Below are positions 16,419 to 26,086 of a stretch of DNA of 64,000 bases, piece by piece. Positions within the stretch are counted from its first letter, which is position 1. Every line of letters begins with the position of its first letter. The notes beneath the pieces were generated by a model, which worked only from the letters and a program-made list of their open reading frames with translations, was not told the DNA's origin and made no database searches. Source of the stretch: Verrucomicrobiota bacterium (GTDB taxonomy: Bacteria; Verrucomicrobiota; Verrucomicrobiia; Chthoniobacterales; SZAS-18); the NCBI GenBank assembly GCA_018240025.1, contig JAFEGM010000041.1, forward strand, positions 1 through 64,000, in the 5' to 3' direction. Made by a program: the position numbers and the translations under genes.

Positions 16419-19220
16419 TCAGTTACACTGAATCGGCTGGAGGAAGATCGACCACGTCTGGAACGTGCTCACGTCGCCCGGCCCCTGGTCGGACACATTG
16501 AGCGTCCAGGTGCCGTTCGCGTCGGCCGGGAGCGTCCCGACAAACGTGCTCAGGCGACCCGCCGGCCGGAAGGTGCCGGCGAAGGGCGGCTGGGCGGCTT
16601 CGATTCCCACCGCAGCGTCGTCGTCGAAGGTCACCCGTTCGGCGTCGGCGGTGCCGGTGCCGAAGGTCGTGTTGCCGCCGCCGACGTTCGAGGACAGCAC
16701 CACTTCGCGTCCGTCCGGCGAGCGAAGCTTGAAGACGAGGTCGCCGATGTAGGTCGAATTGTTCGCCCAGACCGAGACCTTGACCTTGCCGACGCGCCCC
16801 GCGACGCCGCTGACGGTGATCGGGAAGTTGATGCCGGTAGCGTCGTTGTCCGGCAGCGCAGTCGGCACGTTGGTCGAGTCGAAACGCTGCACGGTCTGGC
16901 CGACCGCGAAGTTCGTGGGCAGGCTGAACGGGAAGACGAACGTGCGGCGGCCGAAGCTGGCCGTCATGACGAAGTCGAGCTTGCTGCCGCAGGGTACCGT
17001 CGGGCTGACCGTGATGAGGAACGGCCGGCCGGAGTTGCCAGTCGTGCCCTTGGCGATGGTGGCGTAGCCGACCGCCTTGTTCTGCACGCTGACACCCGGC
17101 GTCAGGCTCGTGAGGCTGGCGTTGACGCCCACCGCATCGGTCGAGCCGCTGGGGTTGGTCAGCGGGACGAAGACCTTGAAGACATCACCGACGTTGATCG
17201 TACCGAGGCCGTTCGGCGTGATGACCTGGTAAGTCTTCGCGTCGCGCAGGGCGGCCGTGGCGCTGACCGCGGCGACGGCCGGAGGGGCGTCGAGAATGCC
17301 CGCGCCCGAGGTGGAGTCGAAGCCCGGCGCCTCGATATCGATGGCGGTGCTGGTCAGCGCCGTGCGCATCTGCGCCGGCGTGAGATTCGGATTCTTGGCC
17401 AGGACGATGGCCGCGATGCCGCCAGCGTGCGGGGCGGCATTGGACGTGCCGAAGAACGGATTCAGGCCCGAGGCGGGCGGAAGCGTGGTGGCCGTGCCGT
17501 CAGCCGCGGTGAAGTCCGGCTTCGGGCGGGAGTTGCCGCCGGTCGAGAGGAAGTTGCCCGGAGTGATGGGCGACTGGTCCGGATTGAAGAAGACCTGACG
17601 CGGTCCCTCCGAGGTGAAGGGCTCGATGCGCGTGGAGGTCGTGAACACCCCCGGGAAGGGCCCGCCCGGCAGGGTGACGGACGGATTGCCATACGCGCCG
17701 AACTGGCCGACGGCCGGCGCGGCGGCGACGCTGAAGCCATCGCGCGAGGCGTTGTGGCCCTTGGTACGGCCACCGGTGCTGGGCTGAATGTAGCCGTCGC
17801 CCAGGTTGAGCGACAGATAGCGCGCCTGCGCCGTGGCCGACTTCACGATGACGAAGCGCTTGTTGGTGTAAGGCGCGCCGCCGCCGGTGCCGGTCGAGAG
17901 GTCGCCGAGAACCTCGATCGGATCCTGCGTGCCATTCTGCACGTTGGTCGAGGCCCGCAGCACGGTGGCGCCGGTGGCATCGAGATAGAAGAGATCGTAG
18001 TCGTTGCTGGAAGCACCGCGCGGATCGGACCAGAAGAGATACGGATCGCGCCGGCCCGCGCTGGTCGGAGCCGTCGCGGGGAAGGAGGCGTACGGACGCG
18101 GCGCCGCCACCGCCGGCGGCTGGGCCGGGAACTGGTGCAGACGGCCGGTGCCCGTCAGCGGAGCGGCCACCGGGCCGCCGTCGGTGAAGTCACCCTCCCA
18201 GACGCTGGACGAATTGGTGGTGCGATTGCCCTGGTTGCCGGCCGAAGAGAAATACATGCAGCCCTGCGCGGTGACCGCGTTGACCGCCTGCTCGATCGAA
18301 TCCGGGAAGAACGGCGACTCGTCAAAGTAGGAGACGTCGTCGACGATCACGTCGCAGCCGGCGGCGCGCAGATCGAGGATGTTCTGGGCGAACTGCTCGG
18401 AGCCGTTGAAGGCAGTAGCGAAGTAGAGCTGTGCACCGGGCGCGATGTCCGCAATCGCCTCCAGCATCGCCAGGCCTTCGCCGCTGAGCTGCCCGCCGCT
18501 CTGGCCGGGCAGGACGGTGACCGGCGGCACGTCGCCGGAGGCGACGGCATTGGCGTAGGAGCCGGAGGAGTCGTCGATGGAGTCGGAGAGCACACCGATC
18601 TTCAGACCGGTGAAGACAAGCCCCGTGCGGGCCTGCACGATGCGATGCGTGGTCACGCCTTCCGAGACATTGACCGCCTCGGGACTGGCGCCGGCCTCAC
18701 GCCGGGCGGCCGCCCGCTCCAGCGCGTCGCGGAACTGGCCGAGATCGCGCTTGATCGAGCTGTTGCGCATGGGCGAGGCGGGCCGGATGACGCGCGTCTC
18801 CTTGAGCGAGGCAATTTCCTCGACGATCGAGAGCGGCACCCAGGCGCGCATGCCGCCGAAGCGGGGCACGGAGGAGACGATGCTGCCGCCGGCGCGCTCG
18901 ATCACTTTGTGGATGGCGTGGCCGACCTCGCCCTTGATGTCGACGAGGATGAGGCCCTTCTCGTTGGTCTGCAGCGAGACTTCGAGGGAAGGCACTCCGC
19001 GCGCGGCCTGCAGCCCGCGGCTGGCGCGCAGGGCGTAGAGCAGCTGGGAGTCGATCTTGATCTCGGTGGGCGTGCGGCTGGCCTTTTCATCGATCAGCGC
19101 CTGGATCTGCGCCGCGGCCTGCGGGCTCACGCCCTCGGGGATCTGGGCCGGCAACGCCGGACTGAAGGCAACGGCGAGCAAGACGCCGAGGATGGAAGTG
19201 CGAAGGCAATGTGGATACAT
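16419..19220 (-). CDS. Secreted S8-family (subtilisin-like) serine peptidase with C-terminal P-like domain
   Basis: A 933-residue secreted protease. Signal peptide at about residues 1-25; propeptide-like region to about 200; catalytic domain about 200-640 with KIGVLSDSID (Asp213), the oxyanion Asn in FSSAGNQGN and the nucleophile Ser593 in GTSNAAPHAGG. The position of the usual HG motif reads SGEGLAMLEAIADIAPGA, so Glu248 replaces His, as in sedolisins. The tail from about residue 790 (YIGDLVFKLRSPDG, GTWTLNVSDQGPGD) is a proprotein-convertase-like P domain. It lacks a PEP-CTERM signal. A strong terminator follows. It probably digests extracellular protein. Confidence 0.85.
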   Translation of the reverse strand: MYPHCLRTSILGVLLAVAFSPALPAQIPEGVSPQAAAQIQALIDEKASRTPTEIKIDSQLLYALRASRGLQAARGVPSLEVSLQTNEKGLILVDIKGEVGHAIHKVIERAGGSIVSSVPRFGGMRAWVPLSIVEEIASLKETRVIRPASPMRNSSIKRDLGQFRDALERAAARREAGASPEAVNVSEGVTTHRIVQARTGLVFTGLKIGVLSDSIDDSSGSYANAVASGDVPPVTVLPGQSGGQLSGEGLAMLEAIADIAPGAQLYFATAFNGSEQFAQNILDLRAAGCDVIVDDVSYFDESPFFPDSIEQAVNAVTAQGCMYFSSAGNQGNRTTNSSSVWEGDFTDGGPVAAPLTGTGRLHQFPAQPPAVAAPRPYASFPATAPTSAGRRDPYLFWSDPRGASSNDYDLFYLDATGATVLRASTNVQNGTQDPIEVLGDLSTGTGGGAPYTNKRFVIVKSATAQARYLSLNLGDGYIQPSTGGRTKGHNASRDGFSVAAAPAVGQFGAYGNPSVTLPGGPFPGVFTTSTRIEPFTSEGPRQVFFNPDQSPITPGNFLSTGGNSRPKPDFTAADGTATTLPPASGLNPFFGTSNAAPHAGGIAAIVLAKNPNLTPAQMRTALTSTAIDIEAPGFDSTSGAGILDAPPAVAAVSATAALRDAKTYQVITPNGLGTINVGDVFKVFVPLTNPSGSTDAVGVNASLTSLTPGVSVQNKAVGYATIAKGTTGNSGRPFLITVSPTVPCGSKLDFVMTASFGRRTFVFPFSLPTNFAVGQTVQRFDSTNVPTALPDNDATGINFPITVSGVAGRVGKVKVSVWANNSTYIGDLVFKLRSPDGREVVLSSNVGGGNTTFGTGTADAERVTFDDDAAVGIEAAQPPFAGTFRPAGRLSTFVGTLPADANGTWTLNVSDQGPGDVSTFQTWSIFLQPIQCN

Positions 19221-19361
19221 GGCGAAAAGCGCAGGGGACGACGAAACGGCCGGCAGGGCGCCGGATGCTGTCGATTAGCGCCCGGCAGGTCGGAGGCGTC
19301 AATGACATTCCTGAGCGGCACCGGGACGTGACAGGGCCGGCCGCCTTGGCTTGTGTGCGCG

Positions 19362-20438
19362 ATGCAGCTTTCCGTCCGCACCAGCCGCCATTCGTATTTC
19401 ATCGTGGTGGAGGAGGGTGCGCTCGACCGCCTGGGAGCCGAACTTCGCCGCGCGCGGCCCGAGGCGGGACGGTCGGTGGCGCTGGTGACGGACAGCCACG
19501 TAGGCCCTCTCCACGCGGCCCGGGCCGAGGCGGCGCTGCGGGCCGCGGACTTCGCCGTGACGACGCAGACGGTGCCCGCGGGCGAGAATTCCAAGAGCCT
19601 CGAGCAGGCCGGCGCGCTCTGCGAAGCCTTCGCCGCCGCCGGGCTCGACCGCCACAGCACGATCGTGGCGCTGGGCGGCGGGGTGATCGGCGATCTCGCG
19701 GGCTTCGCGGCGGCGATCTACCACCGCGGTCTCGCCGTGGTGCAGGTGCCGACCACCATCGTGGCCCAGGTGGACAGCGCCATCGGCGGCAAGACCGGCG
19801 TCAATCTGGCCGCGGGCAAAAATCTCGTGGGCGCCTTCCATCCACCGGTGCTGGTGCTGACCGATCCCGCTCTGCTGGCCACCCTGCCGCGCCGCGCCTG
19901 GTGCGAGGGCTTTGCGGAAGTCATCAAGCATGGCGTCATCGCCGACCGCGCCATGGTGGAGGAGCTGGCCGCGGCGGAGCCCCGCGATCTGACCGCGCTG
20001 GTCTCGCGCAACGCCGCCATCAAGGCGCGGATCGTGCAGGCGGACGAATTCGAGCGCGGCGAGCGCATGCACCTCAACTTCGGCCACACCGTCGGCCACG
20101 CCATCGAGGCCGCCGCCGGCTACGGCGGTCTGCTCCACGGCGAGGCCGTGGCGCTCGGCTCGGTGGTAGCGGCGCGTCTCTCGGTGCGCAATGCGGCGCT
20201 CCCGGCCGAGGACGAGGCGCTGCTGCACGCGGCGCTGCGGCGGTTCGAACTCCCGCTGCGGCTCGAGGGTGCGGCGGCCGAGGTCGGCGACGACGCCCTG
20301 CTCGAACTGTTGCGGCGCGACAAGAAGTTCAAGGACGGCCGCATTCGCTTCGTCCTCACGCGCCGTCTCGGCAGCGCGTTCGTTTCCGAGGACGTGACCG
20401 AAGACGACATCCGCGCTGCGCTGGCGGCCGTGCGCTGA
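19362..20438 (+). CDS. aroB: 3-dehydroquinate synthase
   Basis: A 358-residue NAD- and metal-dependent enzyme of the shikimate pathway (DAHP to dehydroquinate). Motifs seen: ALGGGVIGDLAGFAAAIYHRG, VPTTIVAQVDSAIGGKTGVN, GFAEVIKHGVI (metal Glu), LNFGHTVGHAIE (metal His) and LHGEAVALG (metal His). The ATG at 19362 is preferred to a GTG three codons upstream. It is convergent with the phosphatase gene, 3 bases apart, and has no other aro genes around it. Confidence 0.95.
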   Translation: MQLSVRTSRHSYFIVVEEGALDRLGAELRRARPEAGRSVALVTDSHVGPLHAARAEAALRAADFAVTTQTVPAGENSKSLEQAGALCEAFAAAGLDRHSTIVALGGGVIGDLAGFAAAIYHRGLAVVQVPTTIVAQVDSAIGGKTGVNLAAGKNLVGAFHPPVLVLTDPALLATLPRRAWCEGFAEVIKHGVIADRAMVEELAAAEPRDLTALVSRNAAIKARIVQADEFERGERMHLNFGHTVGHAIEAAAGYGGLLHGEAVALGSVVAARLSVRNAALPAEDEALLHAALRRFELPLRLEGAAAEVGDDALLELLRRDKKFKDGRIRFVLTRRLGSAFVSEDVTEDDIRAALAAVR

Positions 20439-20441
20439 GCC

Positions 20442-22655
20442 TCAGGGCGGGAGGTGCACCACGCGGTAGAACCGTTCCTGCACCCCGACGGCCGCATCGA
20501 ACACGCTCAGCGGCTGGCCCGTGCCGATGAGGTCCGGGCCGAGCGCCTGCCAGAGCCCGGAGTTCAGGTCGGCCGTCCACTCCACCCGATACCGCCGGCC
20601 GTGGATGGTGCGAAATTCCAGCGTGGTGCCTTTGGCCTCGCGGCTGAACGAGGTCACCCGCAGCGAGTCGCGGGCATCCCGCGGATCGGTGCCGGCGAGA
20701 AACTCCTGCAGGTTGGTAAAGCCGTCGCCGTCGCTGTCGGCCAGTGCATCGGCCGGATCGTGCCGGTCGAATCCATGCCGCCGTTCGTAGCTGTCCGGCA
20801 GACCGTCGCCGTCGCTGTCGTACAAGGCTGCGTCCTTCTGCAGCGTGAAGGCATCGTCCACCACGCCGTCGTCGCGGACCAGACGCGCATCGAGCCGCGG
20901 GCCGTACACGTCGAGCACCAGCGAACCGAGCACATTGAGCGAGCGGTGCATGGCGGGATGATTCAGCGCCCCGCCGCTGATCTGGCAGCCCTGGCCGATG
21001 ACCGCATAGACAGCACCCCGCCGACCCACCCGGCCCGGCGGTTTGGCGTAGGCGCCGGTGTCGTCGGGCCGGCCACTGCCGGCATCCAGCTTCATCGATT
21101 CCACGAACGTGCTGCTCGGCCCATAGTGACCGTCGAGCAGGTACGAGCGCTCGTAGGCATGGCTGTGCCCGGTGAGAATGAGGTCCACTCCGCCCGCTTC
21201 GAGGATGGGATTGAAGACCGCCCGCATCTCGATGAGCTGCCCCTCGAAGTCGGAATCGTGCGAGCCCTTCGAGTAGGGCGGATGATGCCAGAACGCGACG
21301 ATCCAGTCGGCCGTGGTCTGCGCGAGATCGGCCCGCAGCCAGTTCGCCTGCGCGCCGTTGGGCGAGCGGTCGGCGGTCATGCTATCGAGACAGATGAAAT
21401 GCACATTGGCGTAGTCGAAGGAGTAGTAATGCGGCGTGCCGCTGGCCACGCCGCCCGCCTCGGCCGCCGCGGGCAGGGTGAAGATGTCGAAATACGGATA
21501 CGGACTGAAGAAGTCGCCCGACTGGCCGGTGTCGTGATTGCCGAGTGTGGGCCACAGCACCGACTGCTTGAGGATCTCGCGGTAAGGGTCGAACAGCCCC
21601 AGTTGGTACTCTGCGTCGGTGCCGCTGTCGTAGGCGTTGTCGCCCATCATCAGCCAGAGATCGAGCCGCGCTCCGCCCTGCAGCGCGAGAAAGGCGTCGC
21701 GCACCGCGTTCTGGGCCGGCCCGGCGCGGCCGCTGTCGCCGAGCGCCCAAATGCGAACGGGTTGGATGGTGCCGACCGGCGGCGCGGTGTGAAAGCGGCA
21801 GGCCGGGCCATTCTCCAGCACCACGCCGTCGATGGTCTCGACCGAGTAGTAATAGAGCGTGTTCGGGAGTAGCCCGGTCAGGGCCAGCGCATGCTCGGTG
21901 CGGGTGCCGGCGAGTTCGACCAAGCCGGTGAAAACGCCGGGACTGAGGCCGTAGCGCAGGCGGGAGGAGGCCGGCAGCGTCGTGCGCCAGCGCACCGTCA
22001 CGCCGGTCGGAGTGCCGAGCTGAAGATAGGGTCCGCGCGCCAGCCGCGGCACGGCGGGCCGCGCGAAGAGTGCGAGATCGAAGGACAGATCGCTCGTCGT
22101 GCGGGAGACCTGGTGCACTTCCACAGCGACCACATTCGCCCCGGCCACGAGGTGCTGGGCCGGCAGATGGTAGACGTTGAAGGCGTTCTCCACCGCCGGT
22201 CCGCCCGTGGCCAGCGTGTCGTAAAGGACGGGATCGACGGCCAGATTCTCCCGCTGCAGTTCGTGGCCGTTGAGGTAGACGATGGCCCCATCGTCGACCA
22301 GGAGGCGCAGTTCGAGCGCCTCGACCTCGGCCGGATCGGCCAGCGTGAAGCTGCGTCGGAAGTAGGTCGTGACGAATTTGCTGTTCGGATCGGGTCCGTA
22401 ACTGACCACCGTAGCCTCGTCACCTTCGCCGTAGCCGAGCTGGGCAGGGCCGCTGGCCCAGGCGGAGTCGTCGAAAGCGGGCTCGCGCCAAGCGGTGCCC
22501 TGGTCGGAGCCGTCGTCGAGATAGCGCCAGATTCCACCGGCCTCCAGCAGCGGACCGTCCAGGACCTCGGGGCGCACCGACGGAACCGCCCGGCTGCCCG
22601 CGGCCCAGAGCGGGCCGAGCAGGACGAGCAAGAAAGCCAGACGAAGGAGGGTCAC
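20442..22655 (-). CDS. Secreted metallophosphoesterase (purple acid phosphatase-like)
   Basis: A 737-residue exported protein. Signal peptide at about residues 1-22, a beta-sandwich region to about 200 (with TYFRRSFTL and LVDDGAIVYLNGHEL, as in sialate-esterase-type domains), then a fibronectin-like N-domain of purple acid phosphatases (ARGPYLQLGTPTGVTVRWRT). The catalytic domain has WALGDSG, MMGDNAYDSG, TLGNHD, FWHHPPYSKGSH and LTGHSHAYER, the full metal-ligand set. Towards the end are two DSDGDG calcium-binding repeats (thrombospondin type 3 style) before a beta tail. It overlaps the TPR gene by 4 bases and so belongs to the exosortase operon. Confidence 0.85.
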   Translation of the reverse strand: MTLLRLAFLLVLLGPLWAAGSRAVPSVRPEVLDGPLLEAGGIWRYLDDGSDQGTAWREPAFDDSAWASGPAQLGYGEGDEATVVSYGPDPNSKFVTTYFRRSFTLADPAEVEALELRLLVDDGAIVYLNGHELQRENLAVDPVLYDTLATGGPAVENAFNVYHLPAQHLVAGANVVAVEVHQVSRTTSDLSFDLALFARPAVPRLARGPYLQLGTPTGVTVRWRTTLPASSRLRYGLSPGVFTGLVELAGTRTEHALALTGLLPNTLYYYSVETIDGVVLENGPACRFHTAPPVGTIQPVRIWALGDSGRAGPAQNAVRDAFLALQGGARLDLWLMMGDNAYDSGTDAEYQLGLFDPYREILKQSVLWPTLGNHDTGQSGDFFSPYPYFDIFTLPAAAEAGGVASGTPHYYSFDYANVHFICLDSMTADRSPNGAQANWLRADLAQTTADWIVAFWHHPPYSKGSHDSDFEGQLIEMRAVFNPILEAGGVDLILTGHSHAYERSYLLDGHYGPSSTFVESMKLDAGSGRPDDTGAYAKPPGRVGRRGAVYAVIGQGCQISGGALNHPAMHRSLNVLGSLVLDVYGPRLDARLVRDDGVVDDAFTLQKDAALYDSDGDGLPDSYERRHGFDRHDPADALADSDGDGFTNLQEFLAGTDPRDARDSLRVTSFSREAKGTTLEFRTIHGRRYRVEWTADLNSGLWQALGPDLIGTGQPLSVFDAAVGVQERFYRVVHLPP

Positions 22656-23461
22656 GGCAAAAGATAACGACGCAGACGCGAGGCTAGCTCGCGCGCCGCG
22701 GCGGTGTCACGCCGAACCTCCGGCAGCGACTCCAGCGCGGCCAGCCCAGCCCGGGCCGCCTCGGCGGCCTCCTCCGGACGCCCGGCGAGCCGGAGTACCT
22801 CGGCCTTGCGTTCCAGCCAGGTCTCCGGGCGCGGGGCCCGGCTCCGCGCCGATTCGATCCGCGCCAGCGCCAACTCGGAGCGTCCGGTGGCGGTGAGAAG
22901 TTCGACGAGGCGGAGCTCCAGCACAGGCAGTTCGCCGAGCCGGCGCAAACCGTCCTCCAGCGCCGTCACCGCCGCGTCGATCTCCCCCAACCTTGCCCGC
23001 AACGCCGCCAGTTCGAGCACATCGGACGGCTGCGGTCGGCCCGGCCCGCCGACGATCCCTTCCCACGCCTTGGCCGCCTCGGCCGGGCGGCCCTGGCTCT
23101 GCAGCAGGCGGGCGCGGAGCCGCTGCCACTCCAGCGGGGCGGGGGGCTGGGCGCACAAACGTTCGAGCAGCGCCAGCGCCTCGCCTTCGCGGCCGCTCTC
23201 CGCCAGCAGCCGGGCGCGGGCCGGCTCCAGGCCGGGCAGTCGGGGGTCGAGCCGCGCGGCTTCGGCGAGGTCGCGCTCGGCCGCAGCGAAATCGCGGTGT
23301 TGCCGATGCAATTCCCCCCGCTCCAGCCAGAGCCGGGCCTGGCCGGGCTCGCGCTGCAGTCGGGCGTCGAGCCGCGCGATACGTTCGTGGAGATCGCCGT
23401 GTGCCGCGGCCGTGAGTGCCAGCGCTCCGCCCAGCAGCAGGCAGAGCAGCCGGGCGGCCAT
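22652..23461 (-). CDS. Secreted tetratricopeptide repeat protein
   Basis: A 269-residue protein with a signal peptide (LLCLLLGGALALTAAAHG) and then about six TPR-like helical pairs (LWLERGELHRQHRDFAAAERDLAEAARLDP is the clearest; shorter echoes repeat through the rest). Such repeats serve as protein-binding scaffolds. It lies between the phosphatase (4-base overlap) and epsI (4-base gap), so it is probably part of the exosortase-linked surface system. The exact partner cannot be read from sequence. Confidence 0.75.
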   Translation of the reverse strand: MAARLLCLLLGGALALTAAAHGDLHERIARLDARLQREPGQARLWLERGELHRQHRDFAAAERDLAEAARLDPRLPGLEPARARLLAESGREGEALALLERLCAQPPAPLEWQRLRARLLQSQGRPAEAAKAWEGIVGGPGRPQPSDVLELAALRARLGEIDAAVTALEDGLRRLGELPVLELRLVELLTATGRSELALARIESARSRAPRPETWLERKAEVLRLAGRPEEAAEAARAGLAALESLPEVRRDTAAARELASRLRRYLLP

Positions 23462-23465
23462 GGCG

Positions 23466-24191
23466 TCAGCGCGCGGCGATGGTGTTGCCCAGACCGACGA
23501 GCTGGAAGCTGGGCGCGATGCGCGGGATGAACTCCTCGATCATCTTGCGCGTCTCCTCCTCGTTGCGGCCGAACTTGTAGTAGTCCTTGGTCACATTGGC
23601 CGCCACGGTGACGTAGGCCCAGCGCTGCGACTCGCCGCGCAGGACGCGGTCGCGCATGTCGATGAACGTGCGCCGCAGATGATTGCCGGTGACCTCGCGC
23701 GCGCCCACGAACCAATAGTAGCTGAAGCTGCGCTGGGTGAGCTTGTCGCCCTTCGGCGTGGTCACCTGCCGGGCCGAGAAGAGTTGCGTCGTGTCGATGG
23801 CCCCGCCGTTCGGCAGGCGCACCCAGCCCTGCGCCGAACGGGCGATGCTCCAGCCCTGCGCTGGCAGACAGCGCTCGGGGCGATGGATGCCCTGGGTCGG
23901 ATCGAAGCCGGCCAGCACGATGCTGACGTAGATTTGGTCGCCGAAGGTGTTGGTGTAGACCTTGCGCGCGAACTCCACGTCGGAACCGAGCACTTCGCGC
24001 TCCTTCTGCGTGACTTCGGCGTCTTTGCCGTCCCAGCTGCCGACCGTGTCCGGAAGTTCGAGACGAATGCCGGGTTGGCCGCCCGGGCGGTGGGGCAACA
24101 CGGCGACCGCGCCGAGTCCGACGGCGCAGATGCCCACGACGATGAACAGCCGCCGGGCCAGCGGACTAAGGGAAGAAGAGGAAATGGACAC
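23466..24191 (-). CDS. epsI: EpsI family protein (exosortase-associated, DUF3485)
   Basis: A 241-residue protein with one N-terminal membrane segment (about residues 13-31). The DUF3485 hallmarks are present: an early LPDTVGSWDGKD, YVSIVLAGFDPTQGIHRPERCLPAQGW in the middle, and YYWFVG later. In other bacteria EpsI is encoded next to, or fused to, exosortase and is linked to exopolysaccharide and PEP-CTERM protein processing, but its reaction is not known. It follows the exosortase gene by 10 bases. Confidence 0.88.
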   Translation of the reverse strand: MSISSSSLSPLARRLFIVVGICAVGLGAVAVLPHRPGGQPGIRLELPDTVGSWDGKDAEVTQKEREVLGSDVEFARKVYTNTFGDQIYVSIVLAGFDPTQGIHRPERCLPAQGWSIARSAQGWVRLPNGGAIDTTQLFSARQVTTPKGDKLTQRSFSYYWFVGAREVTGNHLRRTFIDMRDRVLRGESQRWAYVTVAANVTKDYYKFGRNEEETRKMIEEFIPRIAPSFQLVGLGNTIAAR

Positions 24192-24201
24192 GGCGGGGGG
24201 A

Positions 24202-25266
24202 TCAGTAGTCGTATTTTTCGGCGGTCGGACCGCGCGGCGCCGTCACGGTGCCGTCGGCCTGGACCTCGCCACGTTTGAGCCCCTCCTGCACCGCGGTCTC
24301 GCCCGCGTTGACGAGGCGCGAAGCCCCCCACATGGCGGCGAAGGCGATGGGGAAGGAGACGATGAAGGCCGAGTAGTCGTGGAAGACTCCGCCGGCAAAC
24401 TTGGCGTTCACGAACTTGGCCACGACCATGATGGTGGTCACGCGAGCGACATTGCCCACCACCGCGAAGACGGCCGAGAGGCTGAAGAGGAAGAGCTTCT
24501 TCCAGAGCCGGTCCTGCGTGTAGTGCACGAAGATGGCCGTCAGCATGGTGATGGCCATGAGCGAGTTGATCCCCGAGCAGCTCTCCGCGATCTCGAATTG
24601 AAACGAGGCGTCGGCCGAACGCATGGTCGTGCCGAAGGCTTCCATCTTGATCCCGATCAGGTTGCAGAGCGCGCTGGAGACCAGGGTGGAGATCTTCTGC
24701 AAATTGTTCACCGTGGCGTGCTGGATGAAATTCAGCGGCACGGCGAAGAGCAGGAACATGATCGGGAAGAAGAGCGCCCGACCTACCCGATTGCCCCAGA
24801 CGTAGAGCACCATGCCGAAGAGCAGGCAGGGCAGCGCGACCATGGCCACGCGCGGCTGCAGCGTGCGGGCGGCTAGGAAATAGAGGAAGGCACCAGCGCC
24901 GATCCACCACAGACCCCAGCCCGAGCTCTGGGTGCGCTCGTTCCGCAGGTCCGGCAGCTTGTGCAGGATCATGAAGAGCGAGAGCACCGGGATGATGGGC
25001 GCGTGCTCGTAGTTGGTTTCCGGATTCCAGGCCACCCAGGCCCAGCCGGCGGTACTGTGGGTGTAGTTGTAGAACAACCGCAACAGACCGAAGAAATAGA
25101 CGAGCAGCAGAACGAACACCCCGAGGGCGGTCGCCTCCATGGGCTGGCGCTGTGCCCAGCCCTTGATCATGGCACCCCGCACCGAGAGCCATTCCATGAT
25201 CTCCTCCGTCAGCGGCGGCGGGGGCGGCTTGGCGGCGGGAGAGACGTCAGCGGTAGGAGCAGCCAT
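24202..25266 (-). CDS. xrt: Exosortase/archaeosortase family transpeptidase
   Basis: A 354-residue polytopic membrane protein with about eight hydrophobic segments. The three catalytic residues of exosortases are visible in order: Cys230 (AESCSGINSL), Arg275 (GNVARVTT) and His296 (GVFHDYSAF). The enzyme recognises a C-terminal PEP-CTERM signal, cleaves it and probably attaches the protein to the cell surface. The ATG at 25266 is chosen; a longer frame to 25326 adds 20 unlikely residues. It leads the operon xrt-epsI-TPR-phosphatase. A likely substrate gene is the frameshifted PEP-CTERM protein at 39721-41357. Confidence 0.92.
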   Translation of the reverse strand: MAAPTADVSPAAKPPPPPLTEEIMEWLSVRGAMIKGWAQRQPMEATALGVFVLLLVYFFGLLRLFYNYTHSTAGWAWVAWNPETNYEHAPIIPVLSLFMILHKLPDLRNERTQSSGWGLWWIGAGAFLYFLAARTLQPRVAMVALPCLLFGMVLYVWGNRVGRALFFPIMFLLFAVPLNFIQHATVNNLQKISTLVSSALCNLIGIKMEAFGTTMRSADASFQFEIAESCSGINSLMAITMLTAIFVHYTQDRLWKKLFLFSLSAVFAVVGNVARVTTIMVVAKFVNAKFAGGVFHDYSAFIVSFPIAFAAMWGASRLVNAGETAVQEGLKRGEVQADGTVTAPRGPTAEKYDY

Positions 25267-25372
25267 GGCGGAGGCGCAGGCTAGTCGCGTCACCGCGAGG
25301 CGACAAGTGGCGCCTGTCACGTGCACACAGTCGCGGATTGCATGCCCGTAAGGATTGGGCCTAAACTGCGGG

Positions 25373-26086
25373 GTGGCGCGCCTTCGTCTGTTCCTGCTTG
25401 CCTTGACGGCCCTGGCCCCCCTCGGGCTGTCGGCTCAGGTCCTGCAGGCCCCGCTGGCCGTGCCCGAGGCCGAGCCGCTGCGCGTTGAAGTTGGGGCGCT
25501 CGAGTCGCGTCTGGCGCAGGCGGGCAGCCGGCCGAATTCGATCGTCTTTTTCGGCAGCTCCTCCATCCGCCTCTGGAGCACGCTCGACCGCGATTTCCCC
25601 GGTCGCACGGTGGTCAATTGCGGTTTCGGCGGCTCGACCCTGCGCGACTGGCTGCGCTACGGCCCCGGCATCTTCGCGCGGGTCAAGCCCCGGGCCATCG
25701 TGCTCTACTGCGGTGAAAATGATCTCGCGCGCGGCGAGGCGCCGGAAACGGTCTTTCAGAACTTCCAGGCGCTTTACGCCATGCTCGCCTCGGCCTATCC
25801 GGACGTGCCGGTGGCTTATCTGAGTGTGAAACCCAGCCCGCTCCGCGCGCATCTCAAGAGCAATGTCGAGCGCTTCAATTCTCTGGCGGCCTCCTATTTG
25901 CGTACACGCAAGGCGGCCCGCTTCCTCGATATCTTCAATGCGCTCCTCAAGCCGGGGGGCGAATTGGATCCCGCCCTCTACCGACCCGATCGTCTGCATC
26001 TGAGTGCCTCTGGTTATGCCGTCCTGCAGCGCGAGGTCGACACCTTCCTCCGCGAAGCCGCTCCCCTCGGCAACGCGGGATCCTGA
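25373..26086 (+). CDS. Secreted SGNH/GDSL-type hydrolase
   Basis: A 237-residue protein: signal peptide (RLFLLALTALAPLGLSAQ), then the SGNH blocks IVFFGSSSIRLW (block I, nucleophile in GSSS), CGFGGSTLRDW (block II), YCGENDLARG (block III, GEND) and RPDRLHLSASGY (block V, Asp and His). The family removes acyl groups from sugars, lipids or peptidoglycan. The GTG at 25373 starts just before the signal peptide; TTG at 25355 is an alternative. It overlaps the OpgC-like acyltransferase gene, which suggests the two act on the same acylated surface polymer. Confidence 0.82.
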   Translation: MARLRLFLLALTALAPLGLSAQVLQAPLAVPEAEPLRVEVGALESRLAQAGSRPNSIVFFGSSSIRLWSTLDRDFPGRTVVNCGFGGSTLRDWLRYGPGIFARVKPRAIVLYCGENDLARGEAPETVFQNFQALYAMLASAYPDVPVAYLSVKPSPLRAHLKSNVERFNSLAASYLRTRKAARFLDIFNALLKPGGELDPALYRPDRLHLSASGYAVLQREVDTFLREAAPLGNAGS

